A stretch of 64,000 nucleotides of DNA, from contig CAVXSD010000006.1 in NCBI GenBank assembly GCA_963764305.1, positions 682,001-746,000 of the forward strand. Reading direction: 5' to 3'. The stretch is from Bog-473 sp963764305 (GTDB taxonomy: Bacteria; Actinomycetota; Acidimicrobiia; Acidimicrobiales; RAAP-2). Shown piece after piece: positions 25,913 to 34,166 of the stretch (positions are counted from its first letter, which is position 1; the number at the start of each line of letters is the position of its first letter). The translations under genes and the position numbers were made by a program. The notes beneath the pieces are model-generated. The model was not told the origin of the DNA, did no database searches, and was given only the letters and a program-made list of their open reading frames with translations.

Positions 25913-25979
25913 GGTTAGGATCCTGCCTCATCCGTCCCGCTGGACGGCGGGCGGGGAGGACGGGCACGACGCTGGAGGG

Positions 25980-26415
25980 CTACCGGTCGGCGTCGACGTG
26001 GGGGGCACGTTCACCGACCTGATCTGCATCACGCCGGACGGCCGGGTCGTGGACAAGGCCCCGACGACGCCACACGACCAGTCCGTCGGGGTCCTGACCG
26101 GCATGGAGCAGCTCGCCGGCGCACTCGGCCTCGACCCGAAGGCCTTCTGCGGAACCCCTTGAGGCCTTCGTCCACGGGACGACCACTGCCGACAACACCA
26201 TGATCGAGATGAACGGTGCGCCCAGCGGCCTGCTGGCCACCGAGGGACACCGCGACGAGAGGGAGCTGCGGCGGACCACAAGGTGGAGATCTGGGACCCC
26301 ACTGCCGATGCCGCCGACGCGCACACGAGTTCGCGCCCGGCGCACCTCGGGGCCGGGTTCGTGGAGACACCGATTCCCGCAGGGTCGGGTCGGTCCGGGA
26401 CCGCCCGGATCCCCG
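25980..26415 (+). pseudogene. hydantoinase/oxoprolinase A N-terminal remnant
   Basis: The frame reads LPVGVDVGGTFTDLICITPD with the nucleotide-binding DxGGTFTD motif of hydantoinase A, and continues to a stop at 26160-26162. One base over, it goes on as LEAFVHGTTTADNTMIEMNG, then GLLATEGHRDERELRR, again matching the family, and then fades into KVEIWDPTADA-like remains. Only about 140 of the usual 650 to 700 residues are present. It points away from the GMC operon and shares operator site 2, so a full gene once probably formed a divergent pair with it. Confidence 0.8.
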
Positions 26416-26505
26416 TGGATGCCTGGTGCCGGGCCCGAGCGTCAGACGCCGTCTGCGTTGCGCCCCACCCACAGTCTCCAGGGGTGTCTCGGTAACCTGG
26501 CCAGC

Positions 26506-27378
26506 ATGGGTGAGGCGCTCGCCATCCTGGCGGCCGTGTTGTTCGCGCTCGGCACCGTCCTCCAGCAGAAGGGAACGCTCTCCACGGCCGCCTCCGGTGA
26601 CGACCCCCGCTTCCTGCTCCAGATCCTGCACCGCCCCGTCTGGCTCGTCGGCATGGTCTTCCAGTCCACGGGCTGGGTCGTGCAGGCGATGGCGCTGGAC
26701 CGCGGGTCGCTCGTCGTGGTGCAGTCCCTCACCGCGCTGAGCCTGGTCATCGCGCTCCCGCTCGGCGCGCTGCTGACCAACCAGCACATCGGGCGACGCG
26801 AGCTGACCGGGGCCACCCTCACCCTGGTCGGCATCATCTTCTTCATCTCGGCTGGGCAGCCCCAAGGGGGCACGGACCACCCGCCGGCCGGGGCGTGGTG
26901 GGCGGCCTGCCTGATCACCGCCGCACTGGTGCTCGCGCTGGTCGTGGTGGGCCGGCGCTTCACCGGTGCCTCCAAGGCGCTGGTCTTCGGCGCCGCGGCC
27001 GGCCTCGGCTACGGGCTGCAGGCGGCCGTGACCAAGACGTTCGTCACCGAGCTCGGTGGCGGTCTGCTCGGGCTCCTCGGCAGCTGGTCGACCTACGTGC
27101 TCATCATCTCCGCCGTGAGCGGGTTCGCACTGCAGCAGTCCGCGCTCAAGACCGGTGTGCTGGCTCCTGCCATGGCGTCGAGCAACTCGGTGACCCTGTT
27201 CTCGAGCGTGATCCTCGGCGTCGCCGTCTACGGCGAGACGCTGGCCAAGACCGGCAACGCCCACGCGGGGTCCACCGTCGTCGGGCTGGTCGTGGCCGTG
27301 GTCGGCATTGCCTTCCTCGCCGGGTCCGACGCTCCGACGGAGGTGGCGGGCCCCGCCCATGCGTCACCGGCGATATGA
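26506..27378 (+). CDS. DMT/EamA-type membrane transporter
   Basis: The 290-residue protein has nine or ten hydrophobic helices, from GEALAILAAVLFALGTVLQQ to STVVGLVVAVVGIAFLAG, in the two-repeat layout of drug/metabolite transporters. The second repeat starts about residue 130. I used the ATG at 26506; the longer ORF upstream belongs to the hydantoinase remnant. It is probably an exporter of small metabolites, with no further clue to the substrate. Confidence 0.8.
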   Translation: MGEALAILAAVLFALGTVLQQKGTLSTAASGDDPRFLLQILHRPVWLVGMVFQSTGWVVQAMALDRGSLVVVQSLTALSLVIALPLGALLTNQHIGRRELTGATLTLVGIIFFISAGQPQGGTDHPPAGAWWAACLITAALVLALVVVGRRFTGASKALVFGAAAGLGYGLQAAVTKTFVTELGGGLLGLLGSWSTYVLIISAVSGFALQQSALKTGVLAPAMASSNSVTLFSSVILGVAVYGETLAKTGNAHAGSTVVGLVVAVVGIAFLAGSDAPTEVAGPAHASPAI

Positions 27379-27444
27379 CGTCCTTGCGAGGCCGCCGGCT
27401 GGCGCACGCCGGGCACTGCCCGCCCCGGCCGTAGGTCCGCGACC

Positions 27445-28035
27445 GTGCACACGCTCGGCGCGGTGGATGTCGCCGGCTCGTGGTGGGTGTACCTGGGTCT
27501 GTTCGTGGCGGTGGCGGCGTCGTGGGCCGGCGTGCCCTTCATCGGCGCCACCGCGCTCGGCGCGGCCGGCGTCGCCGCCAGCCAGGGGAACCTCGACCTG
27601 GGGCTGGTCGTCGTCGTCGCCACGGTGGGAGGCGAGGTGGGCGGCCTGATCGGCTACGCCATCGGAAACCGCTGGGGCCGCGAACTGCTGGCGCGGCCCG
27701 GCAAGCACCAGGCCGGACGCCAGCACATGGTGCAACGGGGTGAGCGGGCCTATGCCCGCTGGGGTCGACTCGCCGTCTTCTTCACACCTGCCATCGTCTC
27801 GGGGACTGCCAAAATGCAGCACGGTCAGTTCGTCCTCTGGAACCTGCTGGCATCGCTCGGCTTCGCGGTGTCGGTGGCGGCCAGTGCCTACGGGCTCGGG
27901 CGCATCTTCACGGGCCACGACTCCACGCGCGACGTCGTGACCCTGCTGGTCGGGCTCGCGGTCGGCGTCTTGATCACGGTGCTGTACGTCCGCCACCGTC
28001 GCCACCGCGCGGCGGCACGAGGAGCGCCCGGCTGA
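27445..28035 (+). CDS. DedA/VTT-type membrane protein
   Basis: The 196-residue protein starts with GTG. It has hydrophobic segments near the N-terminus (WWVYLGLFVAVAASWAGVPF), then GLVVVVATVGGEVGGLIGYA followed by IGNRWGRELL, with the G-x-x-x-G-Y-x-I-G-x-x-x-G motif of DedA-family proteins. RWGRLAVFFTPAIVSGTAKM replaces the usual R-F-x-P-x-x-R loop. The last helix is TLLVGLAVGVLITVLYV, followed by a His/Arg-rich tail. DedA proteins move lipids across the membrane or affect proton motive force. The arginine-proline loop is atypical. Confidence 0.75.
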   Translation: MHTLGAVDVAGSWWVYLGLFVAVAASWAGVPFIGATALGAAGVAASQGNLDLGLVVVVATVGGEVGGLIGYAIGNRWGRELLARPGKHQAGRQHMVQRGERAYARWGRLAVFFTPAIVSGTAKMQHGQFVLWNLLASLGFAVSVAASAYGLGRIFTGHDSTRDVVTLLVGLAVGVLITVLYVRHRRHRAAARGAPG

Positions 28036-28039
28036 CGCG

Positions 28040-29182
28040 TCAGCGCGGCAGGCCGAGGATCCGCCCGGCGATGATGTCGCGCTGCACCTGTGAGGTCCCA
28101 CCGGCGATGCCGGCCGCCTTGCTCCACAGCCACTGGCGCGCCCAGGGGCCGGCCTCAGCCGATGTCGCGTCCCGCCCGGTGACGAGGAGGGCCGCGTCGG
28201 AGAGGCCCTGCGTCATGGCCGTCCACGTGAGCTTGACAAAGCTCGACTCGGGCCCGGGCTCCTCGCCGCGCCCGAGCCGGGTCAAGGTGCGCAGGTTGTG
28301 CAGGCGGAGCACGTGCAGGTCGATGGATGCGCGCACCAGCGCGTCGGCGACCAGTGGATCATCCAGCGTCCCGTTGCCGCGGGCCTCCTCGTACAGCCGG
28401 GCCAGGTAGGCCTCGTGGACCACCTGCTCTTTGAACGGGAAGTTCGTGCCACGCTCGTGCGCCAGCGTGGAGCCGGCCACGGTCCACCCCTGGCCCTCGA
28501 TCCCCACCACGTGCTCCGCCGGCACGAAGACATCGGTCAGGAAGACCTCGTTGAACTCGGCGTCGCCCGTCATCTGCACCAGCGGGCGCACGTCGACCCC
28601 CGGCTCGGACATGTCGACGATCAGTGCGGTGATCCCCTGCTGGGGCCGGGGCGCGTCGGCGTCGGTGCGGGCCAGGCACAGCCCCCACGAGGCGAACTGG
28701 GCGTAGGACGTCCAGACCTTGCGGCCGGTGACCTCGAAGCCCCCGTCGACCGGCGTGGCCCGGGTGGCGAGGGAGGCCAGGTCGCTCCCGGCGTCGGGCT
28801 CGCTGAAGAGCTGGCACCAGATCTCCTCGGCCGAGAGGATGGGTGGCAGGTAGCGCAGCCGTTGGTCCTCGGTGCCGTGGGCGAGGAGTGTCGGGCCCAC
28901 CAGGTTGATGCCGACCCGGTTCACCGGCTGGGGGGCCTGGGCTCGGGCGTACTCGCTCTGGTAGAGGGCGACCTGCACCGGAGTGGCGCTGCGCCCGCCG
29001 TAGGCACTGGGCCAGTGGACGCCCACCCAGCGGTCGGCGGCCAGGGTGGCCTGCCACGCCCGGCCCCAGGCCACTTCGTCGGCCAGGTCGACGAACGCGG
29101 GCGGGCGGGGCAGGTGATCGGCCAACCACTCCCGGAACGAGAGGGCGAATTCCTCGTCCTCCTTCTTCAGCGCGAGATCCAC
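28040..29182 (-). CDS. acyl-CoA dehydrogenase, class B (AGGTSQVQR type)
   Basis: About 380 residues in the acyl-CoA dehydrogenase fold: WQATLAADRWVGVHWPSAYG, the flavin/substrate region WCQLFSEPDAGSDLASLATR, the middle beta-domain VTGRKVWTSYAQFASWGLCL and the C-terminal SKAAGIAGGTSQVQRDIIAG. The last motif marks the half of actinobacterial FadE heteromers with the adenine-side contacts. I took GTG 29182 (VDLALKKEDEEF) because the ATG at 29200 lies only 2 bp from operator site 3. It removes two hydrogens from an acyl-CoA. No class-A partner gene is adjacent. Confidence 0.9.
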   Translation of the reverse strand: MDLALKKEDEEFALSFREWLADHLPRPPAFVDLADEVAWGRAWQATLAADRWVGVHWPSAYGGRSATPVQVALYQSEYARAQAPQPVNRVGINLVGPTLLAHGTEDQRLRYLPPILSAEEIWCQLFSEPDAGSDLASLATRATPVDGGFEVTGRKVWTSYAQFASWGLCLARTDADAPRPQQGITALIVDMSEPGVDVRPLVQMTGDAEFNEVFLTDVFVPAEHVVGIEGQGWTVAGSTLAHERGTNFPFKEQVVHEAYLARLYEEARGNGTLDDPLVADALVRASIDLHVLRLHNLRTLTRLGRGEEPGPESSFVKLTWTAMTQGLSDAALLVTGRDATSAEAGPWARQWLWSKAAGIAGGTSQVQRDIIAGRILGLPR

Positions 29183-29202
29183 GCCGGCTCCCTCGACCAC
29201 CC

Positions 29203-29216
29203 TGACATCGGCGTCA
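29203..29216. promoter_or_regulatory. palindromic operator TGAC-N6-GTCA, site 3
   Basis: TGACATCGGCGTCA sits in the 65-bp divergent spacer between an acyl-CoA dehydrogenase (minus) and an acyl-CoA ligase (plus, GTG 29248), so one site can control both. Confidence 0.6.
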
Positions 29217-29247
29217 CCATATCCGGGCCCGGGTATCGTGCCCTGCC

Positions 29248-30762
29248 GTGACGGCCCGCCTTCACCCGACCTGGGTACCCGACCTGGGCCGCCGCTACCG
29301 CCGGCCGGGCGGCCCCTGGGACGTGCCGACGCTGGACACCCTGCTCGCCGCCCACGGCGGGGAGGTGGTCAACGGCGCGACCCGGCTCACGGCCACCGAG
29401 GCGGACGCCTTGGTGGCGACGGTCGCCGGCGGGCTCCGGGAACGGGGCGTGGGGCGCGGCGACGCTGTGGCCTGGCAGGTTCCCAACAGCCTGGCCGCCG
29501 CCGTGCTGACCCGGGCCTGCTGGCGCATCGGCGCCGTAGCCGCGCCCGTCCTGCACTCGTTCGGCGCGGCAGACGTGGAGGCGGCCCTCGGGCAGATCGA
29601 CCCGGTGCTCGTGATCGAGCTCGCGCCCTCGGCGTACTCCGACCCGGCTGGCCTCGCCGATGCCATCGGGGGCGCCCCGGTGCCCGCGGGCGCCTCGCCC
29701 AGCCGCCCCTCCGACGTGGCGCTGGTCCTGTTCACCTCGGGCTCGACCGGCGTCCCCAAGGCGGTGCTCCACACGCAGCGAGGCCTCAGTTGGAAGGCGT
29801 CGCTCATGGCCCGCGTCCACGCCCTCGGCCCGCGGGATGCGGTGCTCATGCCGGCGCCCATGGCCCATATCTCGGGACTGCTCAACGGTGTCCTGGTGCC
29901 GGGGGCCGCCGGGCTGCGCTCGGTCCTCGTCCGCCGCTTCGACCCCGAACAGGCCCTGGCGCTGGTGGCACGCGAGCAGATCTCGTTCATGGCCGGACCG
30001 CCGACCTTCTTCATCGCCATGGCCCGCGTCCTGGCGGAGAGCCCGGGCGTGGACGTCTCGTCGGTCCGGCTGGTGTCGAGCGGTGGTGCGTCGGTCACGC
30101 CGGCGTTCGTGGAGGACACGGCGCGCACCTTCGACTGCCGCGTCAAGCGGACGTACGGCTCCACTGAGGCGCCCACAGTGACGACCAGCACCGACGACGA
30201 CCCCTTCGACAAGGCTCGCGACACCGATGGGCGCGCCGTCGGCGCGGTCGAGCTCCGCGTCTCGGACCCCGAGACTGGCACCCGGTGCGGCACCGGGACG
30301 CAGGGCGAGCTGTGGGTGCGCGGGCCCGAGATGTTCGCCGGCTACGCCGACGTCGCGCAGACCGCCACCGTCATTGCCCGCGGCGGCTGGTTCCGCACCG
30401 GGGACCTGGCCACGGTCGACCGGGACGGATGGGTGCGCATCGTGGGGCGGCTCAAGGACGTCATCATCCGCGGCGGCGAGAACATCTCGGCCTCCGAGGT
30501 CGAAGCGGCGCTGGAGGCGCACCCCGGCATCCGCCACGCTGTCGCCGTGGGGTACCCCGACCCGCTCATGGGCGAGCGGGTCGCCGCCTTCGTCGAGTCC
30601 GCCGCGCCCTTCGACCTCGAGGAATGCCGGCGCTGGTTCGCCGGCCGCGGCATGGCCGTCTTCAAGACGCCCGAGAAGGTCGAACGGCTGGACCACCTGC
30701 CGCTGCTCGGCTCGGGCAAGCCCGACCGGGCCGCATTGCAGCGCCACGCCGCCGCGTCCTGA
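29248..30762 (+). CDS. AMP-dependent acyl-CoA ligase
   Basis: The 504-residue protein is an ANL-superfamily ligase. The P-loop is VLFTSGSTGVPKAVLHT (about residue 165), the AMP motif is RTYGSTEAPTVTT, the hinge with adenylate contacts is WFRTGDLATVDRDGWVRIVG and LKDVIIRGGENISASEVEAA follows. The catalytic C-terminal Lys is in LLGSGKPDRAAL. It activates a carboxylic acid to its CoA ester for the dehydrogenases around it. The start is GTG, 31 bp after operator site 3. The specificity cannot be read from sequence. Confidence 0.92.
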   Translation: MTARLHPTWVPDLGRRYRRPGGPWDVPTLDTLLAAHGGEVVNGATRLTATEADALVATVAGGLRERGVGRGDAVAWQVPNSLAAAVLTRACWRIGAVAAPVLHSFGAADVEAALGQIDPVLVIELAPSAYSDPAGLADAIGGAPVPAGASPSRPSDVALVLFTSGSTGVPKAVLHTQRGLSWKASLMARVHALGPRDAVLMPAPMAHISGLLNGVLVPGAAGLRSVLVRRFDPEQALALVAREQISFMAGPPTFFIAMARVLAESPGVDVSSVRLVSSGGASVTPAFVEDTARTFDCRVKRTYGSTEAPTVTTSTDDDPFDKARDTDGRAVGAVELRVSDPETGTRCGTGTQGELWVRGPEMFAGYADVAQTATVIARGGWFRTGDLATVDRDGWVRIVGRLKDVIIRGGENISASEVEAALEAHPGIRHAVAVGYPDPLMGERVAAFVESAAPFDLEECRRWFAGRGMAVFKTPEKVERLDHLPLLGSGKPDRAALQRHAAAS

Positions 30763-30837
30763 CGCGTGCCGGCCTCCGTTCGGGCCTCCGGATGCCGCGC
30801 CGGCGGCAGAGGGGCCCGCAGTAGCTTGGGCCCCGGA

Positions 30838-31995
30838 TCAGGAGAGAGGCTCGCCGGCCTCGAGGCGGGCGCGGAGCAACGCGGCGATGCGGTCGCGGTG
30901 TGCCGCGGCATCCCCGTAGCTGACCTGGTCGAGCTGCGCCCGCTTCAGGTACAGGTGCATGTCGTGCTCCCAGGTGAACCCGATGCCGCCGTGCACCTGG
31001 AGCCCGGCCTCCATCACACGCCGCGACGCGTCCGAGCACCAGGCCTTGGCCATGCTGGCCGACAGCGAGCGCTCCGGGTCGCCGGCGGCCGCACACCAGG
31101 CGGCGTAGTACGCAGTGGAGCGCATCCCCTCCACGTCGACCAGCGCGTCGGCCAGCATGTGCTTGACGGCCTGGAACGAGCCGATGGGCTTGCCGAACTG
31201 CACGCGGTCCTTGGCGTACTGGACGGCCAGGGCGAGTACGTGATCGGCCGCGCCGAGCATCTCCGCGCTGGCCAGGGTGGCGGCCCGGTCCACCAGCAGC
31301 GCGACGGACTCCTCGCCACCGAGGAACAGTGCCGGCGTGCCGTCGAAGGCCAGCACGCCCAGCTCGCGGGTGCGGTCCATGGCCGACAGGGGCGCCGGAC
31401 GCCCCTCGGTGCTCAGATCGACCCCGTAGACCCCGCCGGCCGCCAGGACCACGGCGACGTCGGCCGAGGGGGCGTAGGCCACCGGGGGCGTCCGCCCGCT
31501 GAGGCACACCTGGCCCTCTCGCCCGCTGACCGTGAGGCCGCCGACGCCCGGCGCGGCGGCCACGCATCCGACCGCCGCCCCTTGGCCCAGCGCCTCGCGC
31601 CAGTCCTTCGTCCCGGCGTCGGCCCGCGCCTCGTTCCCGCAGAGTGCACCGAGGGCCACGATGGTGGGGAGGAACGGCGCCGCCACCAGGCGGCGCCCGA
31701 TCTCCTCGCAGAGCACGGCGAGCTCCACCATGCCCATCCCCAGGCCGCCTTCGTCCTCGGGTAGCTCGATCGCCAGCCAGCCCTGCTCCGCCATGGCCGA
31801 CCACACGGCGTCGTCGTAGCCCTGGGGAGCGTCCGCCGCGGTGTCGCCCGACGCGGCCCCCGCGCCCGGGAGCGTCCCCACGATCGCCCCGGTCCCGACC
31901 CGCGCCCGGAGGGCGTCGGGACCGGCCATCCCGTCGAGGAGCGATGCCGCGGCGTCGCGCAGAGCCTGCTGGTCGCCCGAGAGGTCGAAGTCCAC
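30838..31995 (-). CDS. acyl-CoA dehydrogenase, class A (GGIGFTWEHD type)
   Basis: 385 residues with GTG start (VDFDLSGDQQALRDAAASLL). It has GWLAIELPEDEGGLGMGMVE, ALAVQYAKDRVQFGKPIGSF, and near the end LQVHGGIGFTWEHDMHLYLK. The central substrate/FAD motif of class B enzymes is replaced by a degenerate region, as in the partner-type FadE subunits that need a class-B chain to complete the active site. The divergent neighbour at 32066 is such a class-B chain, and the two share operator site 4. The GTG start is preferred because the longer ORF runs through the operator. Confidence 0.88.
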   Translation of the reverse strand: MDFDLSGDQQALRDAAASLLDGMAGPDALRARVGTGAIVGTLPGAGAASGDTAADAPQGYDDAVWSAMAEQGWLAIELPEDEGGLGMGMVELAVLCEEIGRRLVAAPFLPTIVALGALCGNEARADAGTKDWREALGQGAAVGCVAAAPGVGGLTVSGREGQVCLSGRTPPVAYAPSADVAVVLAAGGVYGVDLSTEGRPAPLSAMDRTRELGVLAFDGTPALFLGGEESVALLVDRAATLASAEMLGAADHVLALAVQYAKDRVQFGKPIGSFQAVKHMLADALVDVEGMRSTAYYAAWCAAAGDPERSLSASMAKAWCSDASRRVMEAGLQVHGGIGFTWEHDMHLYLKRAQLDQVSYGDAAAHRDRIAALLRARLEAGEPLS

Positions 31996-32019
31996 GGCGG
32001 CGCAGTCTACGGCGCCCTC

Positions 32020-32033
32020 TGACACGGGGGTCA
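32020..32033. promoter_or_regulatory. palindromic operator TGAC-N6-GTCA, site 4
   Basis: TGACACGGGGGTCA is 24 bp before the class-A dehydrogenase start (minus) and 32 bp before the class-B dehydrogenase ATG at 32066 (plus). Confidence 0.6.
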
Positions 32034-32065
32034 CCTCGGGGCGAGGCTGTGCCATGCTGCGGCGG

Positions 32066-33245
32066 ATGGATCTGCACGCCACGGCTGAGCAGGAATCGCT
32101 GCGGGCCTCCTTCCGGACCTGGCTGATGGAGCACCTGCCGTGGCCCTACGGCGTGGGGCTCCCGCCCCGCTTTGACGACCTGGCCGAGACGGTCGCCTTC
32201 GGGCGGCGCTGGCAGGCCGAGCTGGCGGCCGACGGATGGGTCGGCCTCACCTGGCCCGAGGAATACGGCGGCCGCGGCCTGGGGGCGCTCGAGAACTACG
32301 TGGTGATCGAGGAGCTGGCGCGGGCCCGGGCCCCCGAGCTGGTGGGCCGTATCGGCATCAACCTGGTGGGCCCCACCCTGCTGGCGCACGGGACGCCCGA
32401 GCAGAAGGAGCGCTTCCTCCCCCGGATCCTTTCGGCTTCGGAGCTGTGGTGCCAGCTCTTCAGCGAACCCGACGCCGGGAGCGACCTGGCCTCGCTGACC
32501 ACCCGGGCCGTCCCGGTCGAGGGCGGCTACCGGGTGAGCGGGCGAAAGGTCTGGACCTCCTACGCCCAGTTCGCCGACTGGGGCCTCTGCCTCACCCGGA
32601 GCGACCCCACCGCACCGAAGCGCCAGCAGGGCATCACGGCGCTCATCGTCGACATGCACGCCGACGGCGTGGTGGTGCACCCGCTCGTGCAGTCGACCGG
32701 GGAGGCGGAGTTCAACGAGGTGGAGCTCGACGACGTCTTCGTGCCGGACGACGCGGCGCGTCGGCACCGAGGGCGAGGGGTGGGGCGTCGCCGGTTCCAC
32801 GCTGGCCCACGAGCGCGGTATCAACCCGCGGCAGCTGGTGATCCACGCCCAGCTCATCGAAGAGCTGCTCCGCCTGGCCCAGGCCAACGGGAGCTTCGAC
32901 GACTGGCGCCTGCGCCAGTCGCTGGCCCAGGCCGCCACCGAGGTGAGGCTCTTCCAGCTCCACAACTGGCGCTCGCTCACCCGACTGTCCAAGGGCGAGT
33001 CGCCGGGTCCAGAGGGCAGCGCCCTCAAGCTGTACTGGAGCGAGATGTCCAAGCGGCTGCACCAGACGGCGCTCGACGTCCTCGGACCGGTCTCCCCCCT
33101 CTGGGAGGGGGCGGAGGGGAACCCAGCCGACGGCGCCTGGCAGCGCTCGTGGCTCTATTACTTGGCGTCGTCCATCTTCGCCGGCACCAACGAGATCCAG
33201 CGGACGCTGGTCGGCGAGCGCGTCCTGGGGCTTCCCCGGGGTTGA
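32066..33245 (+). pseudogene. acyl-CoA dehydrogenase, class B, one frameshift
   Basis: The first 230 residues follow the class-B pattern closely (WLMEHLPWPYGVGLPPRFDD, WCQLFSEPDAGSDLASLTTR, VSGRKVWTSYAQFADWGLCL, EFNEVELDDVFVPDD). Near 32755 a base is missing, after which another frame gives VGTEGEGWGVAGSTLAHERG and continues to the C-terminal SSIFAGTNEIQRTLVGERVL. Joined, it is about 393 residues, the normal length. No other decay is visible, so a sequencing error or a very recent mutation is likely. It is the partner candidate for the class-A gene at 30838. Confidence 0.85.
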
Positions 33246-33278
33246 GCGCGCCCGGGCCCGTCCCGGCGGCGCGGCAGG

Positions 33279-34166
33279 ATGGCGGACTCAGGGAAGATGG
33301 GAGAGATGGCAGAGATGGGAGAGATGGCAGAGAACTTCGAGACGATCCGCTACGAGACCGATGGCGCGGTGGCCACCATCACCATGAACCGTCCGGACAT
33401 GGCCAACGCGCAGGATTCCACCCTGATCGACGAGCTCGATGCGGCCTTCGACCTGGCCGACGCCGACGACGCCGTGCGGGTCGTGATCCTCGCCGGGGCC
33501 GGCAAGCACTTCTCCTCGGGCCATGACCTCAAGGCCCTGGTGAGCGGCGACGGGGACGACCCCTGGGTAGCGCTGCGCGAGACGCCGGAGGGCAAGTTCC
33601 AGCACGAGAAGACGATGTACTACGACCGCTGCCTGCGCATCCACGACTTTCGCAAGCCGACCATCGCGGCCGTGCAGGGAAGCTGCATCGCGGCCGGCCT
33701 GATGCTGGCCGCCATGTGCGACCTGATCGTCGCCGCCGACGACGCCGAGTTCTCCAACCCGGTGCTGCGGCTCACGGGCGCCGGCGTCGAGCTGCTCGTC
33801 GAACCGTGGGAGCTGGGGATCCGCAAGGCGAAGGAGTTCCTTCTCACGGGCGACACCATCGACGCCCAGGAGGCATGGCGCCTGGGCCTGGTCAACCGGG
33901 TCGTCCCCCGGGCCGAGCTCGAGGCCCGGACGCGCGAGCTGGCCGACCGGGTGGCGCTCGTCCCCCCGGTCACGGCCCAGACGGTCAAGGACACCATCAA
34001 CCAGACGGGCACGCTCATGGGCAAGCGCGATGCGCTCAAGTACCACTTCATGGCTCACCATTGGGTGCACAACTCGTCCACGGCGCTCAACGCGCTGGCA
34101 GCCCGCAAGGCCAAGGGCTCCATGCGTGACGTGATGGCCGAGCGAGAACAGGGCCACCCCGGATGA
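33279..34166 (+). CDS. enoyl-CoA hydratase/isomerase family protein
   Basis: The 295-residue ORF holds a crotonase-fold protein: ATITMNRPDMANAQDSTLID, the oxyanion-hole strand LAGAGKHFSSGHDLKAL, and GSCIAAGLMLAAMCDLIVAA. It normally hydrates a trans-2-enoyl-CoA. The N-terminus before ENFETIRYETDG is a repeat, MGEMAEMGEMAE, made by a 9-bp DNA repeat that offers five in-frame ATG codons (33279, 33297, 33306, 33315, 33324). The real start is uncertain; those at 33315 and 33324 have GGGAGAG in good position. The stop overlaps the CoA-transferase start by ATGA. Confidence 0.88.
   Translation: MADSGKMGEMAEMGEMAENFETIRYETDGAVATITMNRPDMANAQDSTLIDELDAAFDLADADDAVRVVILAGAGKHFSSGHDLKALVSGDGDDPWVALRETPEGKFQHEKTMYYDRCLRIHDFRKPTIAAVQGSCIAAGLMLAAMCDLIVAADDAEFSNPVLRLTGAGVELLVEPWELGIRKAKEFLLTGDTIDAQEAWRLGLVNRVVPRAELEARTRELADRVALVPPVTAQTVKDTINQTGTLMGKRDALKYHFMAHHWVHNSSTALNALAARKAKGSMRDVMAEREQGHPG
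33297..33326 (+). repeat. 9-bp in-frame tandem repeat at the hydratase N-terminus
   Basis: The unit ATGGGAGAG/ATGGCAGAG occurs back to back, giving alternating MGE and MAE codons. Because each unit carries both an ATG and a purine-rich, Shine-Dalgarno-like stretch, copy number changes would not break the frame but could change start choice. Confidence 0.7.
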
